From Bombardia bombarda (taxonomy: Eukaryota; Ascomycota; Sordariomycetes; Sordariales; Lasiosphaeriaceae), in NCBI GenBank assembly GCA_030512295.1, contig JAULSR010000009.1, positions 372,001 to 436,000 of the forward strand: a stretch of 64,000 nt of DNA, in the 5' to 3' direction. The translations under genes and the position numbers were made by a program. Under the pieces are notes generated by a model. That model worked only from the letters and a program-made list of their open reading frames with translations. It did not search any database and had not been told where the DNA came from. Of the stretch, positions 19,805 to 32,452 are shown in pieces (the stretch's first letter is position 1; every line of letters begins with the position of its first letter).

Positions 19805-21220
19805 GTTGCGAGAGAAACAATCACTGACCTCCCTAATACTTGAACAACCGCGTTTTCCGTTTCGTTGAGATACAAATATTCCATTTAGCGCCCGGGCTGG
19901 AGAATCCGTCACCTTAGTACAAGGTCAAACCCAATTATCGACACAATTCAGCGTCCGAGCACCAGCATTCCCACATATTTATCACCACAGAGTCAACAAC
20001 AAAACATAAGTCTCTCGACCATGTCATCCGTCGACGACGTCGCTTCTGCTCTTTCCACCTTGTCTGTTGGGGGGGGTTCGGAGCCAAAGGTACGAGATTA
20101 TGGCATCTGCCGCATTTTCTGCACATGAAGCCGACAGGTCAAGAGGGCGAAGAAGATTAGCTGACCCTTGCGAGAAGCCCAGCATCCCGACGATTACTGT
20201 AACAATATACGATAGCAACGATGAAAACTCCGATTCATCCAGATGAGTTCTTTGATGTCTGGCGGCCGAGGTTCGCACAATTCGAAGATGCGGACAACGA
20301 CAAGTATCAGACTCAAACACCGAGATTTTTGTCAGTACAGTGCGGCCGACAGCAGACATTGGGGAGGGTGTTGGTCACCACTTCTAAGAGGATCCTGAGG
20401 CTCAATCGTTTGCTCCGGTATACCATAAGACGACTGAGATGGGGAATGGATTACGGAAAGGGAAAAGGGGAAAAGGGAAGATGAAGATAGTCAGGTTTGA
20501 CAGCACGGTGTAGAAGATATTATATCAAAGACGAATGGCTTCTTTTAGCTTTTGTCGAAAGAAGAACAATAGAACAACGCAATACAAACAAATACTATAA
20601 GGCATCTATCATGGCAGGCCCTCTGGCAGCTAGAACTACATACGCTTTTCGACCCATCCATGACATAACGAGCGGCTGAGGTTGACATGATACATTGAAG
20701 CCAGTCATAATCCTCCCGTTGCTAACAAACCACCTAACCCAGCCCAAGATGTAATGAAACGTTTGGCAGTACCTTATTTAGAAGCTCGGACCCAACGGTT
20801 GGATCACCCCCACGGTTGGATCCAAATTCCCACACCGCCAGTCCATCACCACGATGTTTAACCTAATATAGCTTTATTAATTTTTAGTCCAAATTGCTTT
20901 AACGTCTAACACCTCTTTTTGAACAAGAGGAAACGAAATCAAAAAAAGAGAGAGCCACAAACGCACAATAAGTCCTCTCACACACTATCAAGCCATTTCG
21001 TAGTGGTCAGTCGAGGAACCATACCGTCTTAGTGCCGGCGACTGATTCTTAGGTGGCGGGAAGGCCGGCTTCAGTTTCTGGTACAATCAGCACAAGTCAA
21101 AGATTAGCAGGGCTTTGCGTCGTCATTGGCCAGCTTCAAGACATGGAGCCAAAAAAAAAAAAATTCGTCAGAGTAATACTCACTTACAACATCGTCCTTC
21201 TTTTCTTTTTGCTCCTTCTT
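19805..21220. other. Intergenic, weak coding hints only
   Basis: An open frame at 20221-20484 (87 codons, basic C-terminus) and a stretch around 20100-20250 reading SIPTITVTIYDSNDEN then a stop look somewhat protein-like but show no motif. 20690-21000 is AT-richer. No RNA gene recognised. Confidence 0.3.
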
Positions 21221-23360
21221 TTATTCCAACCCAGGCCCAGGTCCAGCTTCAGTTCTAGCGGCCGTCTTCCTCGTATGCTGTCTCTTGACGCGAACACCAA
21301 CAGTCTCAGTCGAGCCTAGATCGACGCTGGATGTGCTGGATCCATCACTACCATTCTGCCCATCATCCACCCTTCTCTCCCAGGTACCTTGAGCAGCAAC
21401 AGCAGAACCTCTATCCCCAACAACACCCACATTTGGCTGCATCATATCTATCAGTGACAATTCCATCTGTGCCGGCGCAGGCTCCCTTAGCCTTAGTGAC
21501 CCCCAGTCTAACATCCTCCTCGACAATTTACTTTGCTCACTAACAGGATAATAGCCACTTTCCTCTCCTCCCCCTTCGATCACGTCCTCCTCCTCCTCCT
21601 CCTCCTCCTCCTCCTCCTCCTCCTCCTCCTTTTGCTTTTTTTTTTTCACCCTGACTGTCTTCTTTCTCTTTCTCTTCTTCTTCTCCCCCCCCCCTGCTGC
21701 GGCTGCTGCTGCTGCTGCTGCTGCTGCAATGTATCAGACACAGGCACCCCGGCCCCAATATTCCTCCTCTCCCACTCCTGAGCCCTCTCCGCACGTTTCA
21801 CCTCCTCACTGACCTCATCAGCGCCACTGGCAATAATGGCATCCATAATCTCGTCCAGCTTTTGCTTGATCAGCTGTGTGTTGCACTGCATGATGCGTAT
21901 AGTATGGTTTGGTGGCAACGGGGGTAGGAGATCGCTCTCCCCATTTCTGCTCTTGTTGTTGTTGTTGTTGTTATTGTTGTTGTAGATGCTGCCAGCTACG
22001 GCAGCACTAGTAAGAGCGCTCATGATATCGGGTGGGACAATACCCATGAGGAGTTGCTCCGCTTGGAGGTAGCGGGCTAAGAACAGCTCGTTGTCGTCAT
22101 CGTCGTCACCGCTGAGAGATGATGAGGAGGACAGGCCACGCGAGGCAAAGTCGTAGATTGCCCATGAGTGGACCGCCAGCTGGATGGGTGGATAGACGGT
22201 CAGATTAATGTGTCGACCGACAATAGGGTGACAAATAGAACTTACAGCAGTGTAGCTACCCCTCACGTTCGGGTTCGGGCTCGGGTTCGGAATCCCTCGA
22301 TTGTTGTCAGGAGGTTGGCCCATGCCGTTGCTGCGTCCCGGTATGTTATCACCGAGATTTTCTTGCCAATTGTTACCGCCCTGTCCGTCGCGATGACGGC
22401 CAAGCAACGGCCCAAAGACATCGGGATAGTAGCCCAAGCGACCAACGCGAACTCGCTGGACCTGAAGGGGCATACCATGACCGTAGTCACCAGCACCAAC
22501 ACGGCTACCATCGTCATCAACAGCGGACGAAAAGACAGAAAACAAGCCATCGCTAAGCCGACGTGTCTCAAAGTTAGGAGCAAGTGTCCTGTCGTCCATT
22601 TCCACGTCCATCTCCTCGTCTGTGATTGTGTCATTGTCATAGTCGTCATCCACCTCCATGTAAGGACATGGTTCCATGCTTCCGTTGTTGAAGCTACTAT
22701 AGTAGTTGCCCCCATTGACATGACCTTCAGGTGCACTGCTGGGCGTAGGTGGCGGATGGGGTGGCGGTTGTCCTGCTGCGATGGTGCGAGTCGCTGGGTG
22801 GGGTATGGAGACCACCATAGGAGGATTGTGATGGTGATGGCTTCGTCCTCTCCGGGCGTCGATAGTGGCAGTGGGCGGTGCAGGCGGGGAGGGCCGTAGC
22901 ATTGTGATGAAGTGGTCACGGTCGGCTAGAGGGATTGATGGGGCTGTGGGGGGACTGTTGCGGTGTGGGATGGGTTTCTCAAGGATGAGGGGGCATGTGG
23001 TGTGGTGCTGGTGGTCCCGTGAGACCGACTGGTGGTGGTTGGCAATGTGTCGGCTTGACTGAGACTGACATGGGCCATGATGGGAGAGGGCGTCATAATT
23101 CTCAGTGTGGGCGGCCGTACTGGCGCCAATGGAAGAGAAGACGACATTATGGTCTCGCTGTGGGTGGTTGTGGTCGTCGTTGTCATGGCAGCGGTGGTCC
23201 CCGTTGTTGCGAGATTAAGTCCTTGAATGAACGCGTGAAAGGAAGGCAGCGGCGTCCTGCAATCATGATCTCGCCTCATTTGGAGTTGGAATGCATGAGA
23301 GTCTGGAATTGTGGGTCGAGCCATGTTGTGTGGAGGGATGGGTAGGTAATGATTCCACAT
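21221..23360 (-). CDS. Large low-complexity, probably nuclear protein (frameshifted in this sequence)
   Basis: Three minus-strand frames follow one another: 23360-22926 (MWNHYLPIPP.../MARPTIPDSH...), 22902-21646 and 21649-21221. They join into one protein of about 710 residues if one base is added in the G5 run at 22989-22993 and one in the C10 run at 21685-21694. Neither break has a plausible intron. The product has a Thr/Ser/Pro-rich N-terminus, an acidic patch (YMEVDDDYDNDTITDEEMDVE), a folded-looking centre (SSICHPIVGRHINLTVYPPIQLAVHSWAIYDFASRG), Asn and Gln runs, and a helical segment (LIKQKLDEIMDAIIASGADEVSEEVKRAERAQEWERR). A strongly basic stretch after the second break (EKKKRKRKKTVRV) looks like a nuclear localisation signal. 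A Glu run follows, then a tail ending GPGPGLE. No known domain recognised. Composition suggests a chromatin or transcription-associated protein (inference). Confidence 0.55.
21585..21630 (-). repeat. (CTC)n trinucleotide run encoding poly-Glu
   Basis: About 15 consecutive triplets inside the low-complexity gene; GAG codons on the minus strand. Confidence 0.85.
21695..21726 (-). repeat. (CTG)n run encoding poly-Gln
   Basis: CAG codons on the minus strand, interrupted once by CCG, just before the C10/G10 frameshift site. Confidence 0.85.
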
Positions 23361-25019
23361 TGTGCCAAGAACGAAGGGGAAGAAAAGCCAGATGAGATAA
23401 TTACAGATTATTCGGCTATCATCAAAAAATGAGGGACCAAATCATATCTGGGGAATGGCATTCTTCTCTCCAGTCTTTCTGGACCGGCACAAACAAAGTC
23501 ACAGCATGGGCAGCAGATGCAGTGATTTTATACATGCCAGGCCCAATACTCTCAGTGCAAATAGTACTGTGACAATGACTCGAAATATTGGATTGGATGT
23601 ACGCATTCGGCCTTCACTACATCCTAGGTCCAGTCCAGGCGGGAGACCCTGATTGCCAGCGGGGTTTGTGGGTGATCTGGGCAAGCCTGGGGAAGCCGAG
23701 ACCGTGTTCCTCAGCAGCACTAGTTCAGTTAGCACTGTGTATATGCCTCTACCATATGCACTATGCCAGTAAGAAGAAACAAGAACTCCGGCCCCAAGAC
23801 AGACAGAGGGGCAGACAGACACCGAGGGTGTAAATCACTTGACCAGGTAGGGTAGGCGGTTGTTCGAGATCTTGTCTGAGGAGTGTGATTGTGTAACCCG
23901 ACACATACCACCACCATCCGTGCACTCGCGTCCGATTCAAGCATAGTCGGTCTTGTAGTTCGGGGAGTCATGTCCAGTTCTTGTCTCTGCATGTGCATCG
24001 TACCATTCCGCTGTCCGCAGGGGTAGGTAAGTAGGTACCTTTGCTCGCTTCACTGAACTGATGCAGTGCATAGGATAGTAGAAACCAAGGAAGTCCAACA
24101 TATTGACAGCGCTGCCGGGGGGGATGGAGAGTGCACTGGGGGAGCGAGGCAAGCTTCACAATCGGCAATTGCCATGCAGATCATGATTCCCAGCCCGTCC
24201 CGTCTGTCAGTCCGCATAAGGAAAAATGTGGTGTGGTGTGTATGTGTGTGGTGTTTTCTTCTCATTGCGTCTGCTGAAAAGCAAAGCATGCAGCTTGGTG
24301 AAAAAGGTAGGAGCTGTTCCCTCCTGCACCCCGTAAAACTGCCGTAGAACTCTGCCAAAGGTACGTACCCACCTTTGGGCATGGTCAGTGCAAAATGCAA
24401 TGGCGAAGGAGGGAGGAGTGGGGGGTACTGTACCCGACAGTTTGGGTCGGCCAGCCGATTATTAGGCAGGATTGATCAGGGTAATAAAGGGGTAGGTGGG
24501 TGGTGGAGGGGAGGTGAAGGGAAGGGAAGGGGGGAGACCGAGGAAGGTCCGGAAGGAGATGAAAAAGAACGTACCTTCCTAATAGGGTACTTGTGCCGTT
24601 TCCGAAATGACGTATCTTTCAGGCAGTGAAGTGCAGTCACGACTGCCACCTGGTATGCTCACCGTCAGTGGCGAGATCAATCAAGACAAACATGATGCAG
24701 ATGGGCCATCAAAGCGCACACACCCTCACGTTGAAGCGGCAACAGAGCCGGAGTGAAAAGCCTGTATTCCAGATCAGCAGCCACCGAGAAAGTGACCCTA
24801 ATCCGTCCTTTCCCACACAAACGATGCAGACATGCCACAGTTTAGTATGGCCAGCCAGTGCTGGTTGGGACAAGAAATCTCTATCACTGACACACAAAAG
24901 AAAAAAGAAAAGAACACCAAAACCTTGATCCCGTCCAACCAGTCCCATCGCTATCGCTAAAAGAAAACACAAGTTTGTTTTGTTCCCGCCCTCCCAGTTC
25001 CAGCCCAATACATATCGTC
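23361..25019. promoter_or_regulatory. Intergenic region upstream of the low-complexity gene
   Basis: Upstream of a minus-strand gene and of the possible small secreted gene at 25020. Short open frames only. GT-rich stretch near 24225-24255 and purine-rich stretch near 24505-24570. No defined operator. Confidence 0.35.
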
Positions 25020-25325
25020 ATGCATTTGAGTCTAGTACTTCTATCAGTGGCGCCTGTTGTTGTTGTTGCCCAGAATCATGTCCTCCCACGGCATGGGCGG
25101 TTGCCTCCGGGTTCTGCACTCGCCGCACTCCTGAAGCCTGTTGCTCCGGACGTAAGTATCAGATAAAGGGTAATACCAAACTTCAGCATTTCCTCACTTA
25201 CTTCTTCTGGAAGCTGGTGATTTCGCGCTGATTGCACCTGGAAGTTGCAGAGTACACCTTGCACCATTTCGAGGCGACCCACCGAAAGTGACCGCAATCG
25301 TATTCGCGCTATTATTGAGGCGTGA
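25020..25325 (+). CDS. Possible small secreted protein
   Basis: Exon 25020-25151 begins MHLSLVLLSVAPVVVVAQ, a convincing signal peptide, and continues NHVLPRHGRLPPGSALAALL. It ends exactly at a GTAAGT donor in phase 0. A phase-0 acceptor (GAAGTTGCAG, ending 25250) would add STPCTISRRPTESD and end at TGA 25323-25325, for 68 residues in total. The intron of 99 nt has GCTGATT as a possible branch. A further donor (GTGAGA at 25322) could extend the gene. Only one Cys, so not a Cys-rich effector. No family recognised. The long GC-poor surroundings make this a tentative call. Confidence 0.3.
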
Positions 25326-28300
25326 GATTTTAATAAAATAAAGGAGAAATTTAATAGTTGAATCAGCGTACCTGAGTATACTCGCACATATTTGCTGTGA
25401 GGATCTGTAGAGTGGTTGATGTGTTTTCGTTTTTGTCTTGTGGTTGTGGTTGTTGTTATTTGCTTTGATGTGAACTGAACGTGCAGCACGAAAAGGCTTT
25501 GGCTGTGATGATAGTGCCACTAGACAACAGTGCTTTTGACAGTAATGTAGATACCGGATGAAATTAAGAACGATTGAAGTGAGCGAAGAGGTCCTCGTCA
25601 GATTTATATAGGCCGAATGAGCAGAAAAGAAGATACACAAACCAGACACGATGGCCAGTTGCGCTCGCCCTTGCCCAGATACCAAGTCAAGGCAAGGAGC
25701 GACGATAAAGCAGAGACAGACGAGGCGGACGGACTACAGCTGCAGTCTCACATAAACATGCCATAAGAAACACACCTTGAAACCTGTCACTTTTCCTATA
25801 AAAAAAAAAAAAAAAAAAAATGCACAGTAGAATACGATGCCACACTTTGCAACCACTAAGCGAATCGGAAAAAGGCCAAAAGTCCTCCGAGCAATAATTG
25901 ACCGCCACTTATTGGCTGAATCACCTCATTATTTGTTTATGTCGCACAACCAATAGCCACCTTGTCTGACATCCCTAACAAACACTGACACTGCAGTAGT
26001 CTCTGTCCTTGTGTTGTTGAAACTTTTCGTGGTCGCGAATCAGAATGGCCAACACTCGAGAGCCAACCAGCCTGAGAGGGAAATGGACAAACAAACATGA
26101 CAGTGAGAATGGAAAGACACGGACGCCAAGGAAAAATAAACAAAAGTGATTGAAACCTGGCTGGTCTCGGTCACCACCTTTACGCATGTCGTACTGTTAT
26201 GGCAGCTTGTCCATTTTCGCATGTATATGGAGCTCGGGGCTCTGTTCCCAATCTGTCGGTAACGGCAGCTGAGAGCGGCATCCGCGTAATGCTGTTGGGT
26301 GTTTGTGTGTTTGTTCGGTCCCGATCTTGCTCTCCCCTCCCTTGTCAATCCCCCCTTTTCGTGTGCTGTTTGTTCTCTTCAACCTGGGGCCCCCGACGGC
26401 CAGCTACGAGTCAATCCCGACTTCCTTTCACCGCATTATTGATTTAATATCCGCACAGAAAGGTATTGCCACCCACATACCCATGCCCACGCAGTCGAGT
26501 CTTTCATAGGCATATCACATATCAGGTAGCACAATGTCCTTTACAAACCTTGCGCAGCAGTGTTCTTTGCAATCTTTATTGTGCTCTGCCCTCCCTCTCG
26601 AGTCCAAATCAGTAGGACCTTCGGCTTTTTCGAGTGCAACGCGTCGGAGCTTCGTCTCAATCCGTGCACTATGGCTTGCAGTGACCATCATCCAACACCA
26701 GTCTGGAATCTAATTCTCGGATCGGGGCAGTGCCGGATCCGCCAGATACCTTCTTTTTTTACAGCTTTCTTTGCTTTTTCTAGAGCGAGTCAGCATGTAA
26801 CATCAACCCCTCACGGCAGGCAGGCAGAGACGATAATTGTTACCTGGAGTGGGCAGGCAGAGTCACGCCACCTCGCAAACAAAGAATCTTGTCATCGTTC
26901 ATATCGCTCGCATCCTCACAGGCCGGTGTGTAATAGTCTCGAGTCAATTGGTCTGGTCGTGCTCGTGCTGATCTTGTTCCGGCTGATCGCTTGCGGCATG
27001 TCTCAAATGTCCCTCAGAATGAACAATCTGCCTACGATGCAAAGTTTGACCTGTCTCATCTGGAGGGGCGGCTGGCTGTGGTTGGACAGACAAGAATGTA
27101 GGATGAGAATGGCAGTTAGGTACGCAGTCGGTATCCGCAGCGGCAGCGGCACCTGCGCCAGCAGAAGCGCAAACACTACACCTACGTACTGTGGTTGCGG
27201 GCGAAAAAAAAAACTCCCATGTCAGGTATTGTGGCTTACGCCGAAACCCATGTTTTTCCGAGCTTTGTACCTTTCCCAACCCTTGCGCGCACACGCCCAA
27301 CCCTGGCGCCTCCCTTGTCAATACCTGCTCCACAGGTTTTATTTACCCATACCACCACAGTAGGTAGCTGCCCACAGCGCAGGCCTTATTCTAGTTTTTC
27401 GATGTTTGTCTAATGGCGGGGATGGCTGGGTGGGCGACTGCGTGCTGACTGTCCTGTAAGTGCAAAGGTGGGAAATCATCACACCTGCCAAGGCAGTAAC
27501 CTCACATGAGGAGGATGGGGGTGTGGGGAGAGTGCGGGGGTGACGGATAAGAGGTGCAGGAGGAAGGGATTGTAAGAGTTGTGTGCTTATGAACGTGGGT
27601 GAGGGTGTGGGTGCAATTCAACACCCTTCAATGTGACCCGTCCTATGTGCCGTCAGCTGTTGAGTGAGACAAACCACGACCTGTGGGGGAACCAAAAAGA
27701 GAAATTAGTGCAGCTGGTGATAAACATATGTCAAGGATCCCCTGTCCACAGACTGCATAAAAGTCTCGCGATTCCCTTTTTCCTCCAAGCGTTAGGCTCA
27801 AGATTTGAACTGGTCAGCGAGGCCTTACGCCACTCACAACACCTCACCAAGCAAGTCACTCAACAGACGGCCCCACCGTCACATCCCCCATCATGATGGC
27901 CGGCTGAAGGATTATCAATACGAACAAGAAAAAGAAACAAAGAAAGACCAGGGGTTGTATCGTTTTCGAGCAGCATCCCCAGTGCGGATGGAATTTCAAA
28001 GATGATATCGCTACTGTAACGCGACGGTCTCCATTAGCTCCAAAGACTTGGATGGAAGGCAACTTTGTAGTTTCCAAGTGTGCGACAGAGCCATGTTGAC
28101 ACTTACGTACTGTGTACATGCAGTGTTTAGTCCTAGTTAAGGCCAAGAGCTCGATTCTCATGATTGGATATTGGTGTATTGGCGGTATCCTGTCATGGAC
28201 TTCTCCACAAACACTGCGGCCCATCGGCAACGACAGCTTGCTCGGAAGCGTTGGAACCAAGAGCCCACGTTTTAAGGGTCACTCAGATACTGCCTATGCT

Positions 28301-31300
28301 GTCCCACGCAATGTAGGAATACAAATGCTGTAAGGAGTAGTACGCTTTACTGTGGCTCCGGTCTGACTGTCCCGAACCCATCGAGATTCTCCTCGCGGGT
28401 GTTCTGGTGGGAAGAGAAGAGGTTGGTTTCCCTCTTTTAATGTCTGTGTATGGCCAGAGTGTGTCTCTCAGGTCACGTACTAACTGACATCTGCAGCCAC
28501 TGGAATCAGACTCTCCAATAATATGACACGACCGCTGGCTGCCAGGTCCGAGAGGAAGCGTTGATATGGAGCCGTTTCCCAGGTGGCCATCCGATGTTGC
28601 ACATGGAACTACAAGGTAGTTCCTTGTATCAACCATTGGCACCGAACGGGACCGATCCTAGCAAGAGGATTCCAACAAAACAAGCCACCGCAATAAATGG
28701 CTGACCATATGCCGGAGCTCAATGTCAGTGATAGGTATCTGCACTTACGAAACCCATGCACAGAGGTTTGCCATCAATCATCATTTCCGGGTATTCCCAC
28801 TTCCTCGCCCTGCTTCCAAGACCCCCCTAGCAAACGGAGTAAAAGATCCTGCAGCAGTCAAGTTAAAATCACTGGCTGGAATGTGCGGCATACGGACGCT
28901 AATTCAGCTTCCATAAACAAGCCCGCCGAGACCCTGCAGCATACTTGCGCACCGGGGCGGACGGCCCAAACTAGGGGACCCAGGTTTCCAGTTCAAGTTC
29001 AAGATAACGTTACGTCCACTCCGGCCTTCTTCCCGGTTCTTCCGCCTTAGGGCTCGGATACGGAACACCTCCATCATCCACCATTAAAGGCCGTTAGTGG
29101 CTTAGAATTATTTCACTCCGTTGTTCACAGGCAGCAGCTATTCAGCGCAGGACAGAAAACCGACGCTAAAGGGGGTGAAAAAGCGACCTATTGGAGCTGG
29201 AAACATCCTGTGAAGCGGACCGAAAACTCAAGCCACCAAAGCCACATGCTTCAGACCACAAACAATTGTTGATCAACGATCGCACTGCCAATCGCAATTG
29301 CAGGGGGCATGTTTGTGGAGCTAGGATGATAGCTGAGGTGACGTAAAGGTGACGACACCAAAGGAAATAAGGATAACCATAAGAATGATAAGAAATTCTA
29401 TATGGGCGTGTCTGACAGTGCGGTTACTGAAGAAGAACCTAAGAGATAAGGAGCGTGCATCTCACATTGTCGGCATGATGCTGGGCCACTGTGTATACCA
29501 TAGTAACATGGCAAGTTCCATCCATATTAGTGGGGCGTTATGTGTTTTGTTTCCCTTCGTCATGGCACTAAGTACGATGCAGAAGGTAAATTAAAAAAAA
29601 AGCAGCCAATGATGTTCGGTATATGACCTTGTAGCCTAACGAGGGTCTCTCGTTGGCGGTCGATCTGTCGACACGGCGATGTGCAGCTGACGCGGTCAGT
29701 CCCGAGAAGAGACAACGATTGTACAGTTTTTTTTGCTGCGTGGAGAGATAGAATCTGCAAATGAATGGAAATTGTCAAGGTTGCACGGTTTAAACTAACG
29801 TGGCCATCCTGTTTGCGGGACGCGCAGACTCGGACTGAGCTACAGAAAAAGGCATGGTCGTCCCTTCCGAATTGCACACTCGAATGACAGCGGAAATTTG
29901 CAGTGGAGTTTACCACTCCTTAGGACGAGGAGCGACAGGGCATCAGTTGAGGTTCAGAAAGGGAAGGAAAGCCCCAGGTCCTCTCACGGACTATAGAGCA
30001 CAACGGACCACAATGGACAGGCCAAGAATGCCCATCGCTCCTCCCCTCCCCAGGCAGCACACTGCCAGGCGCTGTGATGTCGGGTGATGTTTTTGCACCA
30101 CCTTCCTCTCTGGGCACCCCACCATCAACCTTATTTCGACGTCCACAACATCGTCTTCGAACGCAAAAATCATTAAGGATCAATCGAACAAAAATCAGCA
30201 ACCCAGCGCCAGCAAGTCTTTTTTTTTTTTTTCAGTATTTTATTCGTGCGTGATTTGCTATCTGTGTCGAGGGCAAGGAGCTCGCCTGACAAGACGATCG
30301 CGCACCGCTCGCGATAGATATGTGGGCTATCTGTAGGCCATTCACAGGTAGCTTAGCGCGAGCTGCTCCAGCAGCTGCACCTCCCTCTCCCTCCCTGACG
30401 CTGTTCAGCTAACCTCGAAATCCCGTCCCGGCGAACAACTCCATCCTCCTTTGCGGACGATTCATTTTGCGCTGATTTGTCAGCCCTTAACTTCCCCAAC
30501 GCGCAACTTTCGCGACGGTAGCTCCTCGTGGATTTGCCGGACTTCTGGACTGTGTGCGGTGCTCGCACTTGTCGGCGTCCCCAACAGCTCCCCCCATCCC
30601 TTTCCCTGCACCGACAGCCACAGACCGCGGTCTGGCTGCATCCGCCCCCTTAAAACTGACCAGACCTGGTCACCGCTTTCGACACGTATCCGTACCTTGC
30701 ATCGAGCAGCACATAAAAATCAGCGTGACATGGCCGAACCGACCAACCGAATTCTCCTCAATGGAATCGTGGCCCATTGATTCGCCGACATGTTTCGTCG
30801 GTCGTCTCGAGATAACAATGCGCACATTCTTGGCCGTCAAACGTTCTCACACCTGGAAGTTGCGTCGTCTGCTGCGTTTTGCGACCACGGTCCATGTCGT
30901 CGCTGGCACCATCCGTCTTCTCCTGTCCCGACGACACAGCGCGCTAATGCACACCATTTTGTCAAGCCCTACACACAGGCGGCTAAGGTACCTAGGCAAG
31001 CTAAGTTAGCAAGCACATGGGCTGGAGCCTGGCGGGCGGCCTCTGACAAAGTCTTTTTCACCACATGGGCAGCCTTCCTGCCGTCAGCAATATACCGGAT
31101 AATTCCTCCGTCCTTCCCCCTTCATATGTCGTCATTTTCCGTCCCGGGACAGTCACTTCTTAACTCCTCCACCCTGATGCTGAGAGATTGACTCGATCGG
31201 TACACGCCCCTATTTTTAGATTGCTTGGTTCCAGGTCGATAGGCGGTGAGCGGCGGCGGCGGCAACACCACCCAGCAGCAACCAGCAACGGGCTCTTTTG

Positions 31301-32452
31301 CCGCATCGGCAGAATGCACTTTAGCAGACAGCCAGGCACCACCATTGCCTCAAGTCCTAGGCCTCCACACAAGCCAAGCACGTCGACAAGGGAGAGGCAA
31401 CTCACCTGATTTCCATCCATCATCGGCAGGATACCGGACATGCGTGCGACTTGAAAGCTTGTGTCCCAAGCTTCTTGGCAAAGGTATAGGCAGGATAGAC
31501 CGATCGTGACACGATACATCCGACATCCGCTATAAGCACCCTGGGTCGAGATATTTGTATGCTATTGCCTGCACCACTGGATGCTGGACGACTCCGTCGG
31601 TAAAAGTCCAATTGGACCAGAAAGGCGGCTGCCAGCTGCCTCCTGCGGCGGCATGAAGCGGCTATTTATCTCAATCCAAGCAAATCAAGGAGCCCAGATA
31701 TCTGAAGGTACATTGCCGAAGACTAGCGTGTCGGTATGCACAGCATCCATCCATCCTCGCCGCCATCGGGTGTGGTGTGACCAGTGTCACCCACTGACCC
31801 CAGTTCTCAGATCCTCGGTCCTACCAACCCATCTTCTCTGTCCCCGTGTGTCTCTCTATCTCTTTATGTTTCGTCACAAAGGAAAAACGAGCATGCAATG
31901 GAAACTGGCAATAGTTCTCAAGTGGTTGTCAGTGGAAAAAGGAGTTTGATTGGCTTATGCTAATAAGAGACTCGAAAGAAAAGAGCAAGTGTCCGAAACA
32001 AGGGGGAGAAGGGAGGAAAGGAGGAAAAGAAAACAAGGAAATTTTGGGGTGAATAAGAAAACAAGTGTTTCGCCGAGTTCCTGGCAGTCAGATACACTTG
32101 CATGCAGTTCCCTTTTTTGGTTTCCTTCGACGCACCCGTGATCCGTTACCCGAAAAGAAGAAGAAAGACTGAATCATGAGAGAGAGAGGGAAAAGTGAGA
32201 GCAAAAAGGAAAAGGAAAATTGAAGAAAAAAGACCAGCCGCCCCAAGACACTCCCGTTCAACCATCCATCCATCTACCTCTCCACTACCCGGTTTTTAGC
32301 AGCCCAGTCCATGAGTTTGCGCGCGTGTGCGTGTGCCGATCCTACTTGCTCCCGCACCTGTTCCAGCGGAGGAAGATGCAGCCAGCCAAGTCGCTGATGC
32401 CATTCGGGTGCGGCCCATCTCCTGCAGGGCTGGTGGCGTTCTGGCTAGATAG
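25326..32452. other. Seven-kilobase region without a recognised gene
   Basis: Many short open frames on both strands, none with a signal peptide, domain or convincing splice structure. The longest (26560-27363, non-ATG start) shows no protein-like motif. A run of 21 A lies at 25800-25820. The region could hold the long promoter of the gene at 32453-33161 (transcribed away from the gap's right side), unspliced non-coding RNAs or decayed transposon sequence. No terminal repeats or transposase motifs were seen. Confidence 0.45.
25800..25820. repeat. Poly(A) tract
   Basis: 21 consecutive A on the plus strand. No retroelement body recognised upstream. Confidence 0.8.

Noticed and set aside
26560..27363. 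267-codon open frame in the gene desert
   Set aside because: No ATG for the first part, no domain, mixed composition and no codon bias like neighbouring genes.
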